DNA of 64,000 bases from Halorussus halophilus (GCF_008831545.1 NZ_CP044523.1:2480001-2544000); one strand, 5' to 3'; positions 7,907 through 16,428 are shown, counted from the stretch's first letter. Notes: generated by a model not told the origin, from the sequence alone. Numbers and translations: made by a program.

Positions 7907-8077
7907 ATGAAAACACAACTTGGCGCAGTACTCCTACTGGCGGCGTCGGTCCTCATCTTCGCAGTCGCTGGCGAGTGGGGTCTCATGACCAACCTCGCAG
8001 CAGGCGCGGCGACGCTCGCCATGGCGGCAGGCGCGCTCCTCATCGGCACGGACGGCGAAGACGGCCGCCCGGTCTAA
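7907..8077 (+). CDS. Small two-helix membrane protein
   Basis: 56-aa hydrophobic protein: MKTQLGAVLLLAASVLIFAV forms the first membrane helix and TNLAAGAATLAMAAGALLIG the second, with a short acidic cytosolic tail (DGEDGRPV). It is of the kind often annotated as a haloarchaeal DUF of unknown function. ATG 7907 was chosen because the promoter lies inside the longer reading from 7868. It converges with the NYN gene at an 11-nt gap. Confidence 0.7.
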   Translation: MKTQLGAVLLLAASVLIFAVAGEWGLMTNLAAGAATLAMAAGALLIGTDGEDGRPV

Positions 8078-8087
8078 CTCGCTCGGT

Positions 8088-8585
8088 CTAAAGCAGGAAC
8101 GTCTCGGGTCGCTCGGACATGTCCACGAACGCGTCCGCGGCCTCCAGCAGTTCTTCGGACGTCGATTCTTTGAAGCTCGTCACCTCGGTACGGACGCCTG
8201 CGTGTCGAAGATGCGAGCAGAGCCGCGAGAAGTCCCCATCGCCGGTGCAAAGGATGACCGTATCGACGTGTTCGGCAAGCGTCACGGCGTCGAGGCTCAT
8301 CCCCACGTCCCAGTCGGCCTTCTTCGTGCCGTCGCCGAACGTCTTCAGTTCCTTGATTTTCGTCTCGAAGCCAATGTCTGCCAACGCCTCGAAGAACCGC
8401 TCCTCGTCGGGACTGTCGGCTTGGATGACGTACGCGATGGCGCGCGTCAACTCGCGGTCCTGCACGGACTTCTCCAAGAGAGCAGAGTAGTCGATGTTAC
8501 GGCTGTAGACGCTTTGTGCCGTATGGTAGAGGTTTTGCGCGTCGGCGAGAACCGCGACACGCTGGTTCGGGTGAATTTCTGTCAT
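8088..8585 (-). CDS. NYN-domain protein (LabA/DUF88-like putative ribonuclease)
   Basis: 165-aa protein of the NYN family, PIN-like in fold. Acidic metal-site residues are visible in VAVLADAQNLYH, DWDVGMSLDAV and ILCTGDGDFSRLCSHL, the family's three conserved blocks. NYN proteins are RNases or RNA-binding proteins in RNA processing; the substrate here is unknown. The ATG at 8585 lies 27 bp from a TATA-like TTATTTA on the minus strand (8610-8616), so the message is leaderless. Module B abuts that promoter. Confidence 0.88.
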   Translation of the reverse strand: MTEIHPNQRVAVLADAQNLYHTAQSVYSRNIDYSALLEKSVQDRELTRAIAYVIQADSPDEERFFEALADIGFETKIKELKTFGDGTKKADWDVGMSLDAVTLAEHVDTVILCTGDGDFSRLCSHLRHAGVRTEVTSFKESTSEELLEAADAFVDMSERPETFLL

Positions 8586-8609
8586 ACGCGAGAGTGGAAC
8601 CTACGGACC

Positions 8610-8616
8610 TAAATAA
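8610..8616 (-). promoter_or_regulatory. TATA box of the NYN gene
   Basis: Minus-strand TTATTTA centred 27 bp before the NYN ATG. Module B (AAAAAAGGTG on the minus strand) begins 10 bp upstream of its centre. Confidence 0.6.
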
Positions 8617-8621
8617 CAACC

Positions 8622-8815
8622 ACCTTTTTTCTCGTCGGGTCGCTGTGCGCGGCTTCGCCGCGCTTTGCGACCACTCTCTGCTCACGGCCGTAGGCCGTCT
8701 GCTCGCGGCTTCGCCGCTCGCACGGTCCGCGGAACGTCGTTCCGCGCTATTCGCATGGTTCGAGGGACGGAGTCCCTCGGCACTCGAAAAAATCTGGACT
8801 AAAAATCGACACTCG
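8622..8815 (+). repeat. Intergenic repeat module B, copy 3 (long, with hairpin array)
   Basis: ACCTTTTTTCTCGTCGGGTC matches copy 1, but the central stem is replaced by a string of small hairpins: CGCGGC-TTC-GCCGCG, ACGGCC-GTA-GGCCGT, GAGCGGC-GAAG-CCGC-type, GCGGAAC-GTC-GTTCCGC and GAGGGAC-GGA-GTCCCTC. It ends CACTCGAAAAAATCTGGACTA. Module A copy 3 follows in the same orientation, as at 4.5 kb. Confidence 0.7.
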
Positions 8816-8860
8816 AAATTAGCGCGCACAACGCGCGGATTTCTCGCGTCTGCTGTGCGC

Positions 8861-8990
8861 TGGTGCGACTACCGCACAGCACCGCCTCAACCACACGCCA
8901 CTACACTCGACTGCATTGCTCAGGTTCGGACGACGCGACCAAAGGTGGTTGCGTCGCCTGTGTTGCGTTACTCATCCCTCGCACGAGCAT
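8861..8990 (+). repeat. Intergenic repeat module A, copy 3
   Basis: CTGGTGCGACTACCGCACAG, CCACACGCCACTACACTCGA and a hairpin CGACGCGACC-AAA-GGTTGCGTCG whose stem differs from copy 1 by paired changes, then GTTACTCATCCCTCGCACGAG. It faces copy 4 (minus strand, to 9215), so the 355-bp block 8861-9215 is bounded by inverted copies of the module. Confidence 0.7.
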
Positions 8991-9129
8991 TGGCGCGGCA
9001 TGAAGTCGCTCCAGCACGCGCCGGGTAGTCTGACCAGTGTCACGTGTTTCCACAATCCGGGTGGCCCGTGGGGTCGCGGCCATGTGCCGCGACCGGTTCG
9101 CGCGAGGTCTTGGCGAACGGACGTGAGCC

Positions 9130-9215
9130 AAGGCTCGAAAGACGAGCGAAGCGAAGTCTTTCGACGGACGAGCGAAGCGAGTCGGTTGGGTGGGACGTGG
9201 TGCGGTATCATTTGC
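9130..9215 (-). repeat. Intergenic repeat module A, copy 4 (inverted)
   Basis: Reading the minus strand: ACCGCACCACGTCCCACCCA, ACCGACTCGC, then the hairpin CGAAAGAC/GTCTTTCG (9136-9163). Between copies 3 and 4 lies GGTCGCGG-CCATGTG-CCGCGACC. The remainder, 9216-9343, is gene-free and shows only a weak direct repeat CTGAA(G/A)TCGCGGT. Confidence 0.6.
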
Positions 9216-9343
9216 ACCGGAATTAGAAGCGGTCACAGTTGCGTGAGTCACTGAAGTCGCGGTGGCAGTTGCTGAACGAACTGAAATCGCGGTCGCTTTC
9301 GATGGAGAAACACCGACTCACGCCACTAAATGAAATCTCGAAA

Positions 9344-9985
9344 TCAAGCAGACGGCGTCTCGTGGCTCGTCAGTTCCAGCGTCTCCGGGTCGAGATGGTA
9401 GTACCGCTCCCACGCGGGCGCGATGCCGACGACTCGCGTGTCACCGAACGTCGATTCGGCGTGTTCGTGGTGGTGGCCGACCAGACAGAGGTCCGGTTCG
9501 ACCGCTTCCAGCAGTTCGTCGATGTACTGACAGCCAACGTCGTAGTCCTCCGAGACCGGCAGTCCGTGGGGAGCCTCGTGGGTCAGCATCACGTCGATGT
9601 CTTCCAGTTGCTTCGCTTTCTCTACGTCTTCCTTGACGAAGTGGCGACGCCGCTCGCCGTGGAGGTTCGTCCGCGGCCTGTCGAACTGCGTCGGTGCGTA
9701 GTTGCCAGAGAGGCCGCCGACGCGCAGACCACAGACTTCCGCGGCGGTGCTGGCGAGCAGATGGACGTTCTGGACGCTCGAACTTTCGAGGCGGCCGTGA
9801 CGGAGCGCGTCGATGACGTCGAAATCTTCGTTGTTGCCCGCGATGAAGTAGGTCGGAATCGGGAGGTCGTAGTAGATGAGGTCACCGAGTTGCAGCGCGA
9901 CGTCCTCGCCAGAATCCCGGTAGGCGGCGAAGAGCGCGCGCCTGTTGTCGGGGTCGCTGGCGTGGGCGTCTCCGAGGACGAGCAT
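9344..9985 (-). CDS. Metallophosphoesterase
   Basis: 213-aa calcineurin-like phosphoesterase. Blocks in order: MLVLGDAHAS (D-x-H), LQLGDLIYY (GD), AGNNED (variant of GNHE/D), LTHEAPHG (H) and VGHHHEH (GH-x-H). The GNNED variant replaces the usual His by Asn, seen in some archaeal phosphoesterases. ATG 9985 starts directly with the first beta strand; the longer frame to 10054 adds 23 residues without family character. The substrate is unknown. It precedes module A copies 3 and 4. Confidence 0.85.
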   Translation of the reverse strand: MLVLGDAHASDPDNRRALFAAYRDSGEDVALQLGDLIYYDLPIPTYFIAGNNEDFDVIDALRHGRLESSSVQNVHLLASTAAEVCGLRVGGLSGNYAPTQFDRPRTNLHGERRRHFVKEDVEKAKQLEDIDVMLTHEAPHGLPVSEDYDVGCQYIDELLEAVEPDLCLVGHHHEHAESTFGDTRVVGIAPAWERYYHLDPETLELTSHETPSA

Positions 9986-10022
9986 TGGATTTTCCTTCGC
10001 TCGGGAGAGTGATAAAACCACC

Positions 10023-10370
10023 TTAGGTAAGTCCGGCGACTGCCACGAGCGCACCGAATCCGAACACTACCAGTCCGACTCCGTAGAACAGCAGTTTGAT
10101 GTCGCCATCCATCGCCTTCGCTTGCAGGTCGTCCTCGACAGGGTCTACCACGGCCGTATTGTAGCCCGCCGCGTCGGCGTTCGCCATCGCCGTGCCCATT
10201 CGCACTTCTCCGGTCCCACCGGCGACGAACAACAGCAGCACGAGGCCGACGCAGACGAGTCCGAGTAGTAGCATCGGTGAGCCGAGTAGGGCAACGACTG
10301 CGGCAGTCAGACCACCGTAAACGACGGTGTAGCGCGTGCCACAGCGACCGATGAGTTGCCAATTGACCAT
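10023..10370 (-). CDS. Haloarchaeal membrane protein, three predicted helices
   Basis: 115-aa protein. Two hydrophobic stretches early (VVYGGLTAAVVALLGSPMLLL, and GLVCVGLVLLLFVAGG) and one at the C-terminus (LLFYGVGLVVFGFGALVAVAG) enclose a short acidic loop (NTAVVDPVEDDLQAKAMDGD). I do not recognise the function. It lies 37 nt upstream of the phosphoesterase on the same strand and may be co-transcribed. The divergent gap to dapA carries promoters for both sides. Confidence 0.65.
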   Translation of the reverse strand: MVNWQLIGRCGTRYTVVYGGLTAAVVALLGSPMLLLGLVCVGLVLLLFVAGGTGEVRMGTAMANADAAGYNTAVVDPVEDDLQAKAMDGDIKLLFYGVGLVVFGFGALVAVAGLT

Positions 10371-10658
10371 GCGAAGTGTGGTATCTGTTACCTAATAATA
10401 ATTCGCCGACACCAGACGGCAGGTTTCGCACTCGGCACAAGAGCTAAGTTGGCGCAGCAGAATCTCTGTCACATGACGTTCGGCGCTACCGCGACTGGCC
10501 AGCAGGCTCGGCCAGCTGGTGGCGTCCCGACCGCTTTCGGTTTTAAACCCACAAAACGCGCGTACTGATAGGTTCACGGCGGAACTGGCGATTCCGTCGC
10601 GGGCCCTCTTCGACTTCTGCACCGCGCGACGATTTCACCACACATCCGAAAGCGACAG
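10371..10658. other. Divergent gap before the lysine operon
   Basis: 288 bp. A TTTTAAAC block at 10540-10547 is the best TATA candidate for dapA; with a start site near 10570 it predicts a leader of about 90 nt, long for this organism. A near-repeat TGGCCAGCAGGC / CGGCCAGCTGG lies at 10497-10522. A 31-codon ATG frame at 10473 ends before dapA and overlaps the promoter, so I do not call it. No module A, B or C. Confidence 0.4.
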
Positions 10659-11576
10659 ATGACACACACTACATCCACAGACGAACCGTTCCGCGGGGTC
10701 TACCCCGCGATGACTACACCGTTCGACGCGAACGGAGCGATAGACTACGACCAACTCCGAGCGGACGCCCAGCGACTCGAATCGGCGGGCGTAGACGGCC
10801 TCGTCGCCGTCGGTTCGACCGGCGAGAGCGCGACGCTGACCCACGACGAACACGTCGAAGTCGTTCGCGCAGTGGTCGAGACCGTTGACGTACCGGTTAT
10901 CGCTGGCGCGGGAAGCAACTCGACCCGCGAGATGCTGGAACTCTCCCATCGCTCGGCAGACGCCGGGGCCGACGGCCTCCTGCTCATCTCACCGTACTAC
11001 AACAAGCCCGAACCGGCGGGAATGGAACAGCACTATCGAACCGTCGCCGACGAAATAGACTTGCCCCAGATTCTCTACAACGTTCCGTCTCGCACCGGTC
11101 GCAACATCGAAGTCGAGACGGCCGCCTCGCTCGCCGAACACGAGAACATCGTCGGCTACAAGGCCGCGAGCGGGGACCTCAGCCGAATCGGTGAAGTCAT
11201 CGAGCGCACCCGTGACGAAGCGTTCTCCGTCCTCTCGGGCGACGACGCGCTGACGCTTCCGATGCAGTCGCTCGGTGCGACTGGCGTCATCAGCGTCACG
11301 GCGAACGTCGAACCCGAGCGGTTCGGCGCACTGGTCGGGGCCGCCAACTCTGGCGACTTCGCCTCCGCCCGCGAGGTTCACGAGGAACTCGCGCCGCTGT
11401 TCCGCGCACTGTTCGTGGAGACGAACCCGATTCCGGTGAAGGAAGCCATGCAGATTCGGGGCTACGGTCCGGCGCACCTGCGCTCGCCGCTGACGCGCCT
11501 CTCCGAGGAGTACCGGGCAGAACTTGCGGGTATCCTCGCCGAGTTATCCGAGGAACCGAGTGGGGTACACGTATGA
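10659..11576 (+). CDS. dapA: 4-hydroxy-tetrahydrodipicolinate synthase
   Basis: 305-aa TIM-barrel aldolase catalysing condensation of pyruvate with aspartate semialdehyde, the first step unique to lysine/DAP synthesis. Signatures: GVYPAMTTPFD at the N-terminus, VAVGSTGESATLTHDEH, YNVPSRTG with the catalytic Tyr, and VGYKAASGDL with the Schiff-base Lys; SGDDALTL and the C-terminal helices complete the family length. ATG 10659 is the only sensible start. First gene of a six-gene operon; its stop overlaps dapB by ATGA. Close paralogues include KDG aldolases, but the neighbours make the lysine role nearly certain. Confidence 0.96.
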   Translation: MTHTTSTDEPFRGVYPAMTTPFDANGAIDYDQLRADAQRLESAGVDGLVAVGSTGESATLTHDEHVEVVRAVVETVDVPVIAGAGSNSTREMLELSHRSADAGADGLLLISPYYNKPEPAGMEQHYRTVADEIDLPQILYNVPSRTGRNIEVETAASLAEHENIVGYKAASGDLSRIGEVIERTRDEAFSVLSGDDALTLPMQSLGATGVISVTANVEPERFGALVGAANSGDFASAREVHEELAPLFRALFVETNPIPVKEAMQIRGYGPAHLRSPLTRLSEEYRAELAGILAELSEEPSGVHV

Positions 11577-12355
11577 GTGTGAGTGTCGCAGTCACGGGCG
11601 CAACTGGACGGATGGGGCGAGCCGTCATCGACGCCGCGAGCGCCCGAGCGGACGTGGAAGTCGCCGCCGCGGTCAACCGCGACCCGGAGGGCGGGGACGA
11701 TGCTGTCGCGGGCGTCCCCGTCGCCCCCACCCAGGAGTTCGACGCGCTACTCCGCGAGCGCGACCCGGACGCGCTGGTCGATTTCACCGGGCCTGAAAGC
11801 TCCCAGAACTACGTCGCCGTCGCCGCCGAGGCGGGCGTCGCAAGCGTCGTCGGCACGACCGGATTCGACGACCGGGGCGAAGCGGCACTCCGCGAATTGG
11901 CAGAGTACGCGCCCGTGCTGAAGGCCTCAAACTTCGCGCGCGGCGTGCAGGCACTGCTGGGCGCAGTCGAGTCGGCCGTCGCCGACCTGCCGGGCTACGA
12001 CGTAGAGGTCACCGAGACCCACCACAACGGCAAGCGAGACGCCCCGAGCGGGACTGCAAACACGATTCTGGACGAGATAGAGAGCGCGAGGGAGGAAACG
12101 ACCGAGCGCGTTCACGGCCGCGAAGGCGACCAACCCCGCGAACCCGGAGAAATCGGCGTCCACGCACGCCGAGCGGGCAACGTCACTGGCGAACACGAAG
12201 TCCTGCTCGCTGGCAAGCACGAAGAGGTCCGACTCACCCACCGAGCAGAGAATCGCGGCGTCTTCGCGGAAGGCGCGCTCGACGCGGCAGTCTGGCTCGC
12301 TGGCCGACAGCCCGGGTGGTACGACTTCGCGGACGTTCTCGGAGGTGAACAATGA
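11573..12355 (+). CDS. dapB: 4-hydroxy-tetrahydrodipicolinate reductase
   Basis: 260-aa NAD(P)H-dependent reductase. It has an N-terminal Rossmann motif (VAVTGATGRMGRAVID), VDFTGPESSQNYV and GTTGFDD, the substrate-binding ETHHNGKRDAPSGTA with the conserved His and Lys, and a C-terminal dimer segment. It reduces the DapA product to tetrahydrodipicolinate. Start and stop overlap dapA and dapD by 4 nt each. Confidence 0.96.
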   Translation: MSVSVAVTGATGRMGRAVIDAASARADVEVAAAVNRDPEGGDDAVAGVPVAPTQEFDALLRERDPDALVDFTGPESSQNYVAVAAEAGVASVVGTTGFDDRGEAALRELAEYAPVLKASNFARGVQALLGAVESAVADLPGYDVEVTETHHNGKRDAPSGTANTILDEIESAREETTERVHGREGDQPREPGEIGVHARRAGNVTGEHEVLLAGKHEEVRLTHRAENRGVFAEGALDAAVWLAGRQPGWYDFADVLGGEQ

Positions 12356-13185
12356 GCCTCGAATCCGAGATTTCGGACCTCTGGCAACGGTACGACGCTG
12401 GAGACATCTCCGCAGAATCAGCAAGTACGGACGCGCTCGACAGTCTCGACGCGTTCCTCGACGCGCTCGAATCGGGCGAGGTTCGGGCCGCGGAACCTCG
12501 CGACGGCGACTGGGAAGCCAACGAGTGGGTCAAGCAGGGCATCCTGCTCAACTTCGGCCTGCGCGAAATCGAGGCGAGAGAGTACGGTGACGTTGCCTAC
12601 CACGACGTGCTTCCTCTGCGCGAGACGGGCGACTTGCCAGAAAGAGGCTCCCGAAACACGCCGGACGGCACCGTCCTCCGGCGCGGTGCGTACCTCGGTG
12701 CCGATTGCATCATGATGAGTCCAAGTTTCGTGAATATTGGAGCCTACGTCGGCGACAGCACGCTCGTGGACTCCTGCGACACGGTCGGCTCCTGCGCCCA
12801 AATCGGCGCGGACGTGAAGTTGGGCGCGAACACCCTGATTGGCGGTGTCCTCGAACCGGTCGAGGATGCGCCGGTCGTCGTAGAAGACGGCGTCTCGCTC
12901 GGCGCTGGCTGTCGGGTAACCTCGGGCTTCGTCGTCGGCGAAAATTCGATTGTCGCGGAAAACACCCTTCTCACGCCCCGAATTCCAGTGTACGACCTCG
13001 TCGAAGAGGAGATTCTGTACGGAGAACTGCCGCCGGAACGCCGCGCGTTCACTCGATTCGTGGAATCCTCGGTCGGCGACCACGACCTCTTCGACGGCGG
13101 AGCGTACAAGCCCGCGGTCGTCGCCATGGACGTTGAAGCAACGACGCTCGAAGGCACCGAACGCGAGGAGGCGTTACGAGAATGA
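12352..13185 (+). CDS. dapD: 2,3,4,5-tetrahydropyridine-2,6-dicarboxylate N-succinyltransferase
   Basis: 277-aa acyltransferase. An N-terminal helical domain is followed by hexapeptide repeats of the left-handed beta-helix type (GAYLGADCIMMSPSFVNIGAYVG, GSCAQIGADVKLGANTLIGG, GCRVTSGFVVGENSIVAENT). It transfers succinyl from succinyl-CoA to tetrahydrodipicolinate, which commits this organism to the succinylase branch. Overlaps dapB and lysA by ATGA. No separate dapC aminotransferase lies in the operon, so a general aminotransferase elsewhere must act next. Confidence 0.95.
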   Translation: MSLESEISDLWQRYDAGDISAESASTDALDSLDAFLDALESGEVRAAEPRDGDWEANEWVKQGILLNFGLREIEAREYGDVAYHDVLPLRETGDLPERGSRNTPDGTVLRRGAYLGADCIMMSPSFVNIGAYVGDSTLVDSCDTVGSCAQIGADVKLGANTLIGGVLEPVEDAPVVVEDGVSLGAGCRVTSGFVVGENSIVAENTLLTPRIPVYDLVEEEILYGELPPERRAFTRFVESSVGDHDLFDGGAYKPAVVAMDVEATTLEGTEREEALRE

Positions 13186-14420
13186 CCGTCGAGGCCGCCC
13201 CGAATCCCCCGGTTCGACGACTCGCCGACTGGTCCGCCGAGCGACTCGGCGACCTCGCAGACGAGTACGACACGCCGCTGTACGTCCTCGACCTCGACAG
13301 AGTGCGCCAGAACTACCGCCGGATGGCCGTCGAGTTTCCCGACGCGGACGTCTACTACGCGGCGAAGGCCAACACCTGTCGGCCGGTTCTGGAGACGCTC
13401 GCAGACGAAGGCGCGGGCATCGAGTGTGCCTCCGCGGGTGAACTCCAGCGGGCAATCGACGCCGGAGTACCGGGCGAGCGGGTACAGTACACCGCCGTCA
13501 ACCCGCCCGCACGGGACTTGGACCGAGCCGTCGAGATTGCTGATGAGCATTCTATCACGATTACTGCGGGTGCGGAGGATACGGTCGAAAGACTGGCCGA
13601 GCGCGACTACTCCGGCCGACTCTGCGTCCGCGTGAACCCCGGTGTCGGCGCGGGCCACCACGAGAAGGTGGCGACCGGCGCGGACGCGAAGTTCGGCGTG
13701 CCGATAGAGCGCGTCCCCGAACTGGTCGCAGATGCGCGCGAGAACTTCGACGTCGTCGGTCTCCACGCCCACGCCGGGAGCGGCATCTCCGGCGAGGACC
13801 TCTCGGCCCACCGCGAACTCGTGGCCCGGATGGGCGACCTCGCACGTGAAGTCGGCGACCTCGAATTCCTCGACATCGGCGGAGGCTTCGGCGTGCCGTA
13901 CCGACCCGGCGAGGACCCGCTGGACCTCGTGTCGGTCGCCGAAGCTACCAGAGAGGCAGTCGGCGACCTGTCGTCGGCGACGCTCACGGTCGAACCCGGC
14001 CGGTACCTCGTCGCCGACGCTGGCGTCTTGCTCACGGCAGTGAACACGGTAAAGGACGCCCGAGACGCGACAGTCGTCGGCGTCGGTGCGGGAATGACGA
14101 CCTTGGCGCGTCCAGCGATTTACGGCGCCCACCACGAGATTCGGAACCTCAGTCGGTCGGGTGGACAGCAGACGGTCACGGTCGCCGGACCGGTCTGTGA
14201 GAGTGCGGACACCTTCGGCGACCACGAACTCGCCGCGCCGGAGCGTGGCGACCTGCTGGCCATCGGCAATGCCGGAGCGTACGGCTACGAGATGGCCAGC
14301 CAGTACAACTCGCGTCCGCGCCCGGCCTCGGTCGTACTGGCACGCGGCGAGGCCAGACTAGCGCGCCGACGCGAGACGAATGCGGACGTAACGAGACTCG
14401 AACAGGAGGACCAACGATGA
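13182..14420 (+). CDS. lysA: Diaminopimelate decarboxylase
   Basis: 412-aa PLP enzyme of the alanine-racemase-like barrel family. It carries the PLP lysine in YYAAKANT, glycines of the phosphate loop in LDIGGGFGVPY, the substrate segment EPGRYLV, and the catalytic Cys in GPVCESADTF. It decarboxylates meso-DAP to lysine, the last step, yet is encoded fourth in the operon, before dapF and dapE. ATGA overlaps at both ends. Confidence 0.96.
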   Translation: MTVEAAPNPPVRRLADWSAERLGDLADEYDTPLYVLDLDRVRQNYRRMAVEFPDADVYYAAKANTCRPVLETLADEGAGIECASAGELQRAIDAGVPGERVQYTAVNPPARDLDRAVEIADEHSITITAGAEDTVERLAERDYSGRLCVRVNPGVGAGHHEKVATGADAKFGVPIERVPELVADARENFDVVGLHAHAGSGISGEDLSAHRELVARMGDLAREVGDLEFLDIGGGFGVPYRPGEDPLDLVSVAEATREAVGDLSSATLTVEPGRYLVADAGVLLTAVNTVKDARDATVVGVGAGMTTLARPAIYGAHHEIRNLSRSGGQQTVTVAGPVCESADTFGDHELAAPERGDLLAIGNAGAYGYEMASQYNSRPRPASVVLARGEARLARRRETNADVTRLEQEDQR

Positions 14421-15313
14421 GTATTTCCTACGAAAAGTACCACGGAACCAGCAACGACTTCGTAATTGTAGACGCAGACGAGTACGTCCCGGACCGGGGC
14501 GCGTTCGCCCGGGAGGTGTGTGACAGACGCGATGGGGTAGGGGTCTCCGGGAGTGGAGCGACCGGAGGCTCGACGGACGAGTCCGTCGGTGCAGACGGCG
14601 TCCTCTTCCTCGCGCTCGAACCGCGCTTCTCGCCGCCGCGTGCGGTGATGACGCTCGTCCAGCCAGACGGCTCGACTGCCAAGATGTGCGGCAACGGCGC
14701 GCGCTGTGCGGCCAAGTGGGCCGCCGAGCGAACCGGCGCAGACACCGTCATGCTCGACACGCAGGCGGGCACCCGCCGGGCCGAAATCGACGGCGAGCGC
14801 GTGACCATCGAGATGGGCCACGTTTCGTTCGACGCTCGGGGCGTGCCGCTCGGTGCCGAAAGGGAGTACCCCATCGTCGCGGAGGAAGTCGAAGGTCTCG
14901 AAGTGACGGCCGTGAATACGGGCGTCCCGCACGCCGTCGCGTTCGTAGACGACGTAGCCGACGTAGACCTCGAATCGGTCGCGCCCGCAGTTCGAAACGC
15001 CGACGTGTTCCCGGACGGTGCGAACGTCACCCTCGCATCTCGACGCGAGGACGGAAGCTTCGACCAGCGAACCTACGAGCGCGGCGTCGAAGGCGAGACC
15101 CAATCGTGTGGCACCGGTGCAGTCGCCATCGTCGCCGCGGCCCGGCGACTCGGTCGAATCGAGCGACCGACGGCCGCCGTCTTCCCGCCAGGCGGTCGCC
15201 TCGACGTGACTGTCACCGACGAGAACGAAGCGGTCCTCGCAGGCCCCGCCGAGCGCGAGTTCGAGGGGGAAGTGAGTTCGACGCCGAAGCCACGGCGCGT
15301 CACGCGAGCATGA
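14417..15313 (+). CDS. dapF: Diaminopimelate epimerase
   Basis: 298-aa PLP-independent epimerase. Two catalytic cysteines are visible in MCGNGARC and QSCGTGAV. The duplicated hot-dog-like fold is indicated by KYHGTSNDFVIVD at the N-terminus and the DVFPDGANVT strand. It converts LL-DAP to meso-DAP. An insertion around SGSGATGGSTDESVGADGV is somewhat longer than in bacterial enzymes. ATGA overlaps with lysA and dapE. Confidence 0.95.
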   Translation: MSISYEKYHGTSNDFVIVDADEYVPDRGAFAREVCDRRDGVGVSGSGATGGSTDESVGADGVLFLALEPRFSPPRAVMTLVQPDGSTAKMCGNGARCAAKWAAERTGADTVMLDTQAGTRRAEIDGERVTIEMGHVSFDARGVPLGAEREYPIVAEEVEGLEVTAVNTGVPHAVAFVDDVADVDLESVAPAVRNADVFPDGANVTLASRREDGSFDQRTYERGVEGETQSCGTGAVAIVAAARRLGRIERPTAAVFPPGGRLDVTVTDENEAVLAGPAEREFEGEVSSTPKPRRVTRA

Positions 15314-16428
15314 GCTTTGGCACCGAGACGACCTTCGACCCGATTTCGTTCCTCGAAGACGCCGTGCAGATACAGTCCCACGAGGACGTGACAGCGATGC
15401 GCGGGTTGCTCGTTCAGACGCTCGAAGCCGAGGGCGTCCCCGTCGAGGTAGACGGCGCCGGAAATACGATAGCAGTCCGTGATTCAGGGAATGCAGGCCC
15501 CCACGTCGTGCTAAACACGCACATCGACACCGTGCCGCCGCACGTCGAATTTTCGCGCGACGGCGACGTAATCCGTGGGCGAGGGTCCTGCGACGCGAAG
15601 GGACCGCTCGCCGCGCTGCTCGCTGCTTTCCTCACAGTAGAGCCAGAGCGGGGAAAAGTAACGCTCGCCGTCACGCCCGACGAGGAGACTGACTCGACGG
15701 GTGCGGCGGCGCTCGACTTCGACCCCGAACCGGACGCCGTCGTCGTCGGCGAACCAACGAATCTCGACGTGTGCAACGCCGCGAAGGGGCGATTTCAGGC
15801 CACAGTGCGCGTTCGCGGCGCGAACGCACACGCCGCCGAACCGCACGAGGGAATTAACGCGTTGCGGGCCGCTGGCGACTGTTTGGCGGCGCTCGACTCG
15901 TTTTCCGAACGCGAGGACGCGCCCGCGCCGAGCGAGTCGCTCGGCGCAGCGACGCTCACCCCGACGACGATAGAAGGCGGGACGGCGACGAATCAAGTCC
16001 CGGCAGACTGCTCGTTCGTCGTAGACCGCAGGAGCGTACCCCCCGAAACTGCCGAGGGCTTTCGCGAGTCCTTAGAGGCACATCTTCGAGCACATCTCGC
16101 CGACGCGTCGTCCGTCGGCGGCGACGCCAGCGTCGAAGTCGCGCTCGCAGAGCGCGACACGCCGTTCTTGGCGGCGTTCGAGACGCCAACGGATTCGGCA
16201 GTCGTTCGTGCCCTCGCCGACGCGAGCGGCGGCGAGGTTCGACCGTTCGAAGCGGCGACGGAAGCCTCCTACTTCGCTCAGTCTGCGCCGACAGTCGTGT
16301 TCGGACCGGGCGTGCTGGCCGACGACGAGGGCGCAGTCGCCCACGCACCCCGCGAGTACGTGCGCGTCTCGGAAGTCGAAGCGGCCGCCGATGCGGTCGA
16401 AGGGACGCTACAAACTCTTCTTCGTTGA
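15310..16428 (+). CDS. dapE: Succinyl-diaminopimelate desuccinylase (M20 family)
   Basis: 372-aa zinc hydrolase. Metal and catalytic blocks: NTHIDTVPPH (H, D), GRGSCDAKGP (bridging Asp), TPDEETDS (catalytic Glu pair), VGEPTN and a C-terminal His in AVAHAPREY. The dimerisation domain lies in the middle (RVRGANAHAAEPHEGINAL). It releases succinate from N-succinyl-LL-DAP. The start is ATG 15310, overlapping dapF; the open frame continues upstream but has no family similarity there. Related M20 enzymes such as LysK/ArgE are alternatives, but the context favours DapE. Confidence 0.9.
   Translation: MSFGTETTFDPISFLEDAVQIQSHEDVTAMRGLLVQTLEAEGVPVEVDGAGNTIAVRDSGNAGPHVVLNTHIDTVPPHVEFSRDGDVIRGRGSCDAKGPLAALLAAFLTVEPERGKVTLAVTPDEETDSTGAAALDFDPEPDAVVVGEPTNLDVCNAAKGRFQATVRVRGANAHAAEPHEGINALRAAGDCLAALDSFSEREDAPAPSESLGAATLTPTTIEGGTATNQVPADCSFVVDRRSVPPETAEGFRESLEAHLRAHLADASSVGGDASVEVALAERDTPFLAAFETPTDSAVVRALADASGGEVRPFEAATEASYFAQSAPTVVFGPGVLADDEGAVAHAPREYVRVSEVEAAADAVEGTLQTLLR

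Noticed and set aside
8622-9215. Possible CRISPR array because of many regularly sized hairpins
   Set aside because: The hairpins differ in sequence, there is no constant repeat with unique spacers, and no cas genes lie nearby.
10473-10568. 31-codon ATG frame in the gap before dapA, possible leader peptide or riboswitch
   Set aside because: It overlaps the probable dapA TATA box, has no Lys codon enrichment typical of attenuators, and the near-repeat GGCCAGC elements do not form a recognisable riboswitch fold.
12744-14225. 493-codon minus-strand frame over dapD and lysA
   Set aside because: It is a mirror frame of two clearly recognised genes and lacks any domain character.
14686-15309. Upstream extension of the dapE open frame
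   Set aside because: It is Arg-rich shadow translation of dapF; the family-specific N-terminus begins at ATG 15310.
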